Origin: Verrucomicrobiota bacterium
GTDB taxonomy: Bacteria; Verrucomicrobiota; Verrucomicrobiia; Opitutales; Opitutaceae
DNA length: 25,166 nt
Direction: 5' to 3'
Assembly: GCA_030832235.1 (NCBI GenBank)
Contig: JAURJO010000168.1
Coordinates: forward strand, 1 to 25,166
The notes beneath the pieces are model-generated. The model saw only the letters and a program-made list of their open reading frames with translations, did no database searches and was not told the DNA's origin. Positions within the stretch are counted from its first letter, which is position 1. Each line of letters starts with the position of its first letter. Below, in pieces: positions 22,063-25,166 of the stretch. Position numbers and translations under genes: made by a program.

Positions 22063-23517
22063 TCACGTGAAGAGCTTCGTCATCACATTGCCGTGGACGT
22101 CGGTCAGGCGGAAGTCGCGGCCTTGGAACCGGAAGGTGAGCTTGTGGTGGTCGATTCCTAGGAGGTGCAGCAGCGTCGCGTGGATGTCGTGCACGTGGAA
22201 CGGGTCCTGCACGGCGCTGAAACCAAGTTCGTCGGTCTCGCCGAGGATGCGGCCCGGTTTCACGCCGCCGCCGGCGAACCACATGGTGAACGCGTCGATG
22301 TGGTGGTTGCGGCCGGTGGTGTCGCGGTTCTCGCCCATTGGCGTGCGGCCGAATTCGCCTCCCCAGACGACGAGGGTATCCTCGAGCAGACCGCGGGCCT
22401 TGAGGTCGCGCACGAGGGCGGCCTGGCCCTGGTCGACTTCGCGGCAAACCCTTTCGAAGTCACCCTGCAGGTTTTCGCCGGGTCCGCCATGGCTGTCCCA
22501 GTTGGTGTGGTAGAGCTGCACGAAGCGCACGCCGCGCTCGACGAGGCGGCGGGCGAGGAGGCAGTTACGGCCGAACGACGGCCGCCCATCCTCGATGCCG
22601 TAGAGTTTCAGGGTGGCGGGGCTTTCCTTCGAGAGGTCGATGAGCTCCGGGCCGCTGGTCTGCATGCGCGAGGCCATTTCGTAGGCGGCGACGCGGGTGA
22701 GGATCTCCGGGTCGCCGGTGTCGACGGCGCGCCGGAGGTTGAGATCGCGGATGGCATCGATCGCCTCCCGTTGATTTTCCGCGGCGACGCCCTTGGGTGT
22801 GGTGAGGTTGAGGATCGGTTCGCCGGTGCCGCGGAATGGCACGCCCTGATGGGTGGTTGGGAGAAAACCGGAGCCCCAGTTGACGGCGCCGCCGCGCGGG
22901 CCGCGCGGACCCGACTGCAGCACCACGAAGCCCGGCAGGTCCTGGCATTCGCTGCCGAGTCCGTACGAGATCCACGATCCCATGCTCGGGCGGCCGAACT
23001 GGCCCGAGCCGGTGTTCATGAACAGCTTCGCGGGTGCGTGGTTGAAGAGTGTGGCCTGGCAGGACTTCGCGATCGTGATGTCATCGACGATCCCCGCGGT
23101 GTGCGGGAAGAGCTCCGAGACCCATGCGCCGCTCCGGCCGTGGCGCGCGAACTTCCGACGGGTGCCGAGGAGCTTCGTGCCGTGGCTCGAGTCCATGAAC
23201 GCGAAGCGTTTTCCCTCGATGAGAGAATCCGGCACGGGCTGGCCGTTGAGCTCGATCAGGCGCGGCTTGTAGTCGAAGAGCTCCAATTGGCTCGGGCCGC
23301 CGGCCATGAAAAGATAGATGATGTTCTTCGCCTTGGCCGGGAAGTGGCCCGGCTTCGGCGCCTGCGGATTGGGAAGAGCGGCCGGGGCGGCGGACACGCG
23401 ACCGCGGGTCAGCGCGGCGAGCGCGATGCCGCCGAGCCCCAGCGAGCAGCGGCTCAGGAAGTGGCGGCGGGTGCGGTGGGCGAGAAACTCGGTGGGCGTC
23501 GTGCCGGGAGGAAACAT
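22063..23517 (-). CDS. DUF1501 protein with Tat signal (sulfatase-like fold)
   Basis: 484 residues. A twin-arginine signal R-T-R-R-H-F-L-S-R at 15-23 and a Gly/Ala-rich hydrophobic run to about 43 predict export. The mature part opens with I-I-Y-L-F-M-A-G-G-P-S-Q-L-E-L-F-D near 66-82, the hallmark of DUF1501, a family with an alkaline-phosphatase/sulfatase-like fold, and has later motifs N-W-D-S-H-G-G near 343-349, V-V-W-G-G-E-F-G-R-T-P near 385-395 and G-R-N-H-H near 405-409 that would supply metal ligands. The family is greatly expanded in Planctomycetes and Verrucomicrobia and is nearly always paired with a DUF1549/DUF1553 protein, as here (17 bases downstream of it). Function is undetermined; a role in sulfated or complex polysaccharide use is often proposed. 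Confidence 0.93.
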   Translation of the reverse strand: MFPPGTTPTEFLAHRTRRHFLSRCSLGLGGIALAALTRGRVSAAPAALPNPQAPKPGHFPAKAKNIIYLFMAGGPSQLELFDYKPRLIELNGQPVPDSLIEGKRFAFMDSSHGTKLLGTRRKFARHGRSGAWVSELFPHTAGIVDDITIAKSCQATLFNHAPAKLFMNTGSGQFGRPSMGSWISYGLGSECQDLPGFVVLQSGPRGPRGGAVNWGSGFLPTTHQGVPFRGTGEPILNLTTPKGVAAENQREAIDAIRDLNLRRAVDTGDPEILTRVAAYEMASRMQTSGPELIDLSKESPATLKLYGIEDGRPSFGRNCLLARRLVERGVRFVQLYHTNWDSHGGPGENLQGDFERVCREVDQGQAALVRDLKARGLLEDTLVVWGGEFGRTPMGENRDTTGRNHHIDAFTMWFAGGGVKPGRILGETDELGFSAVQDPFHVHDIHATLLHLLGIDHHKLTFRFQGRDFRLTDVHGNVMTKLFT

Positions 23518-23534
23518 GGCGGCGGTGGTAAGTC

Positions 23535-25166
23535 TTACTCGCGGGTGATGCTCTCGTCGAGGTTCAGCAACACGCGCGCAAGCGTGAGCCAGGCGGCGCG
23601 GTCACGTTCCTCGTCGGTGCCGTTCCCGGCGGCGAACTGGCGGCGGTGGAGTTCGGAGACCCGCTCCAACTCGAAAGCGGATGGAGCGCGGGCCACGGCG
23701 CAGCGGAAGGCGAAGTCGATCCGCGCCTTGAGGTCGGCGGCGGGAACTTCGCGGCGAACGCGGTCGGCGAACGCGCCGGCGAACTCGAAGAACTGCTGGT
23801 CGTTGAGCAGGGTGAGGGCCTGCAGCGGGGTGTTGGAACGCAGGCGGCGCGTGCAGCTGCTGAAGCCGTCGGCCGCGTCGAAAACCGCGAGAGCGGGGTG
23901 CGGCGTGGCGCGCCAGAAGTGGGTGTAGATCCCGCGCCGGTAACGGTCTTCGCCGGTGCTGGGTCTCCACTCCCGTTTCACCTGCCCGAGCGTCATGACG
24001 CCATCGGGTTGCGGCGGAAACACCGGCGGGCCCCCGAGCCTCGGCACGAGCAGGCCGCTCGCGGCGAGGGTGGCGTCGCGCACGATCTCGGCGTCGAGCC
24101 GCAGGCGGGTCTGGCGCGCCAGGAGGCGATTGAGCGGGTCCGACCCCTCGAGGTCCGCGCGGTGGCGGGAGGATTGGCGGTACGTCGCGGAGGTGACGAT
24201 CAGGCGATGCAGCGCCTTCTGGCTCCAGCCGCGGGCGACAACTTCGGTCGCTAGCCAGTCGAGCAGCTCCGGGTGCGACGGCGGGGTGCCCTGCGTGCCG
24301 AGGTCGTTGTCGGTCTCCACGATCCCGCGACCGAAGTACTGCTGCCAGACGCGGTTCACGAACACCCGCGCGGTGAGCGGATTCGCGGGATCGACGGTCC
24401 AGCGGGCAAGGTCGAGCCGGTTGGGATTCTCCTTCCGCAACGGCGGCAACACGGCCGGGGTGCCGGGCCGCACGGGATCGCCAGGGCGGGTGAAGTCTCC
24501 CTTGATGAAGATATGGCTGGGGCGCCCGCCCGGAAGTTCCTCCATCACGAGCGTGGAAACGCCCTGGGACTCGCGCCGCTGCAACGTGCCGAGACGGTCG
24601 TTCAATGGGCGGAAGGCGGTGTCCTTCGGCCGTGCGAGCGGGTAGACCGAGCGTCGCTGGTTGAAGCTCAATTTCTCCCACGGCACGTCGAGCGCCGCGC
24701 GGGTGCTGCGCGAGGCGACCTTGTCGCGCGCCTCCGGGGTGAGCGCCACCCGCCAGGCCTCGATCTCGGCGCCGTGCGCGTCCAGCAGCTCCGTGAGTTT
24801 TCCGCGGACCTCCGCGAGATCCGCCTCGAGCTGGCCGTCCGCCGCACCGTCGGATTTGAAGTGCAGCACGCCGATGGACTTCGGACGGCGGTCACCGTGT
24901 CCGTCGTCGACCGAGGTGTTGAAGAACGCGAAGAGCTGGTAGTAGTCGCGCTGCGTGATCGGGTCGAACTTGTGGTCGTGGCACTGCGCGCAGGAGACGG
25001 TGAGACCGAGGAACGCGGTGCCGAAGGTGTTCACGCGGTCGAGCACGGCCTCGATGCGGAACTGCTCGGGGTCGATTCCGCCTTCCTGATTGATCTGCGT
25101 GTTGCGGTTGAAGCCCGTCGCCACGCGCTGGTCGATCGTCGGGTTCGGTAGAAGGTCGCCGGCGAG
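23535..25166 (-). CDS. DUF1549/DUF1553 protein (planctomycete cytochrome-type), 3' part
   Basis: The frame is still open at the window edge, so the N-terminus is missing; 543 residues are visible. The start of the visible part (G-D-L-L-P-N-P-T, A-T-G-F-N-R-N-T, E-G-G-I-D) is the end of DUF1549, with the conserved C-A-Q-C-H-D-H-K-F-D-P segment, a CxxCH that could bind haem. A Glu/Ala-rich helical linker follows, then DUF1553 (R-L-D-L-A-R-W, H-P-E-L-L-D-W-L-A, S-A-T-Y-R-Q-S-S, N-T-P-L-Q-A-L-T-L-L-N-D). Upstream parts of such proteins often hold a cytochrome c-like domain and a signal peptide. It precedes the DUF1501 gene in one transcription unit. The biochemical role of this paired system is unknown; electron transfer during polysaccharide breakdown is a guess. 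Confidence 0.92.
   Translation of the reverse strand, partial: LAGDLLPNPTIDQRVATGFNRNTQINQEGGIDPEQFRIEAVLDRVNTFGTAFLGLTVSCAQCHDHKFDPITQRDYYQLFAFFNTSVDDGHGDRRPKSIGVLHFKSDGAADGQLEADLAEVRGKLTELLDAHGAEIEAWRVALTPEARDKVASRSTRAALDVPWEKLSFNQRRSVYPLARPKDTAFRPLNDRLGTLQRRESQGVSTLVMEELPGGRPSHIFIKGDFTRPGDPVRPGTPAVLPPLRKENPNRLDLARWTVDPANPLTARVFVNRVWQQYFGRGIVETDNDLGTQGTPPSHPELLDWLATEVVARGWSQKALHRLIVTSATYRQSSRHRADLEGSDPLNRLLARQTRLRLDAEIVRDATLAASGLLVPRLGGPPVFPPQPDGVMTLGQVKREWRPSTGEDRYRRGIYTHFWRATPHPALAVFDAADGFSSCTRRLRSNTPLQALTLLNDQQFFEFAGAFADRVRREVPAADLKARIDFAFRCAVARAPSAFELERVSELHRRQFAAGNGTDEERDRAAWLTLARVLLNLDESITRE

Noticed and set aside
22165..23928. 587-residue plus-strand open frame across the DUF1501 and DUF1553 genes
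   Set aside because: Both minus-strand genes are clear family members; the plus frame spans their junction and shows no domain pattern.
1..25166. CRISPR array, prophage or insertion sequence
   Set aside because: No regularly spaced direct repeats, cas-type, phage structural or transposase coding sequence was seen on either strand.

Overview
The window is about 25 kb of GC-rich bacterial chromosome with densely packed genes and many ATGA/GTGA stop-start overlaps. It most likely comes from a verrucomicrobial (Opitutaceae-like) bacterium. The gene types point that way: a CE15 glucuronoyl esterase beside a secreted SGNH esterase, a planctomycete-type DUF1501 / DUF1549-DUF1553 pair, a Tat-exported enolase-superfamily enzyme, GTG starts and frequent lack of clear Shine-Dalgarno sites. 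The taxon is an inference from gene content; no rRNA or tRNA gene was seen.

Layout. (1) 2-1676 (+): end of a CE15 esterase and a secreted SGNH hydrolase, suggesting plant polysaccharide use. (2) 1677-2088: 412 noncoding bases with several hairpins. (3) 2089-4046 (+): tig and clpP, without clpX behind them. (4) 4178-11128 (+): a tightly overlapped six-gene unit made of an exported two-domain PIG-L deacetylase, a 50-residue membrane protein, a Na+/solute symporter with a G11 run, a half-size BshC-like protein, BshB and BshA. This reads as a bacillithiol-type low-molecular-weight thiol pathway coupled to an exported deacetylase and a transporter, and it is the most interesting part of the window. 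(5) 11332-15990 (-): oppB-like, oppC-like, MsbA-type ABC exporter and GT9 heptosyltransferase-like genes, an envelope/transport operon lacking the usual Opp ATPases and binding protein.

(6) 16109-20632 (+): ROK sugar kinase, GmhA-like SIS isomerase, HAD phosphatase, a 368-residue protein of unrecognised function, and an HldE/RfaE1-like PfkB kinase. It resembles a heptose-phosphate pathway but has no nucleotidyltransferase, and has the unknown protein in its middle. (7) 20707-25166 (-): a DUF1549/DUF1553 protein (5' end outside the window), a DUF1501 protein and a Tat-signal enolase-superfamily protein. Probable dispersed intergenic repeats lie at both ends of the enolase gene.

The two best candidates for undescribed biology are the compact BshC with its exported PIG-L/symporter partners, and the sugar-phosphate cluster built around the unknown protein at 18504-19610.
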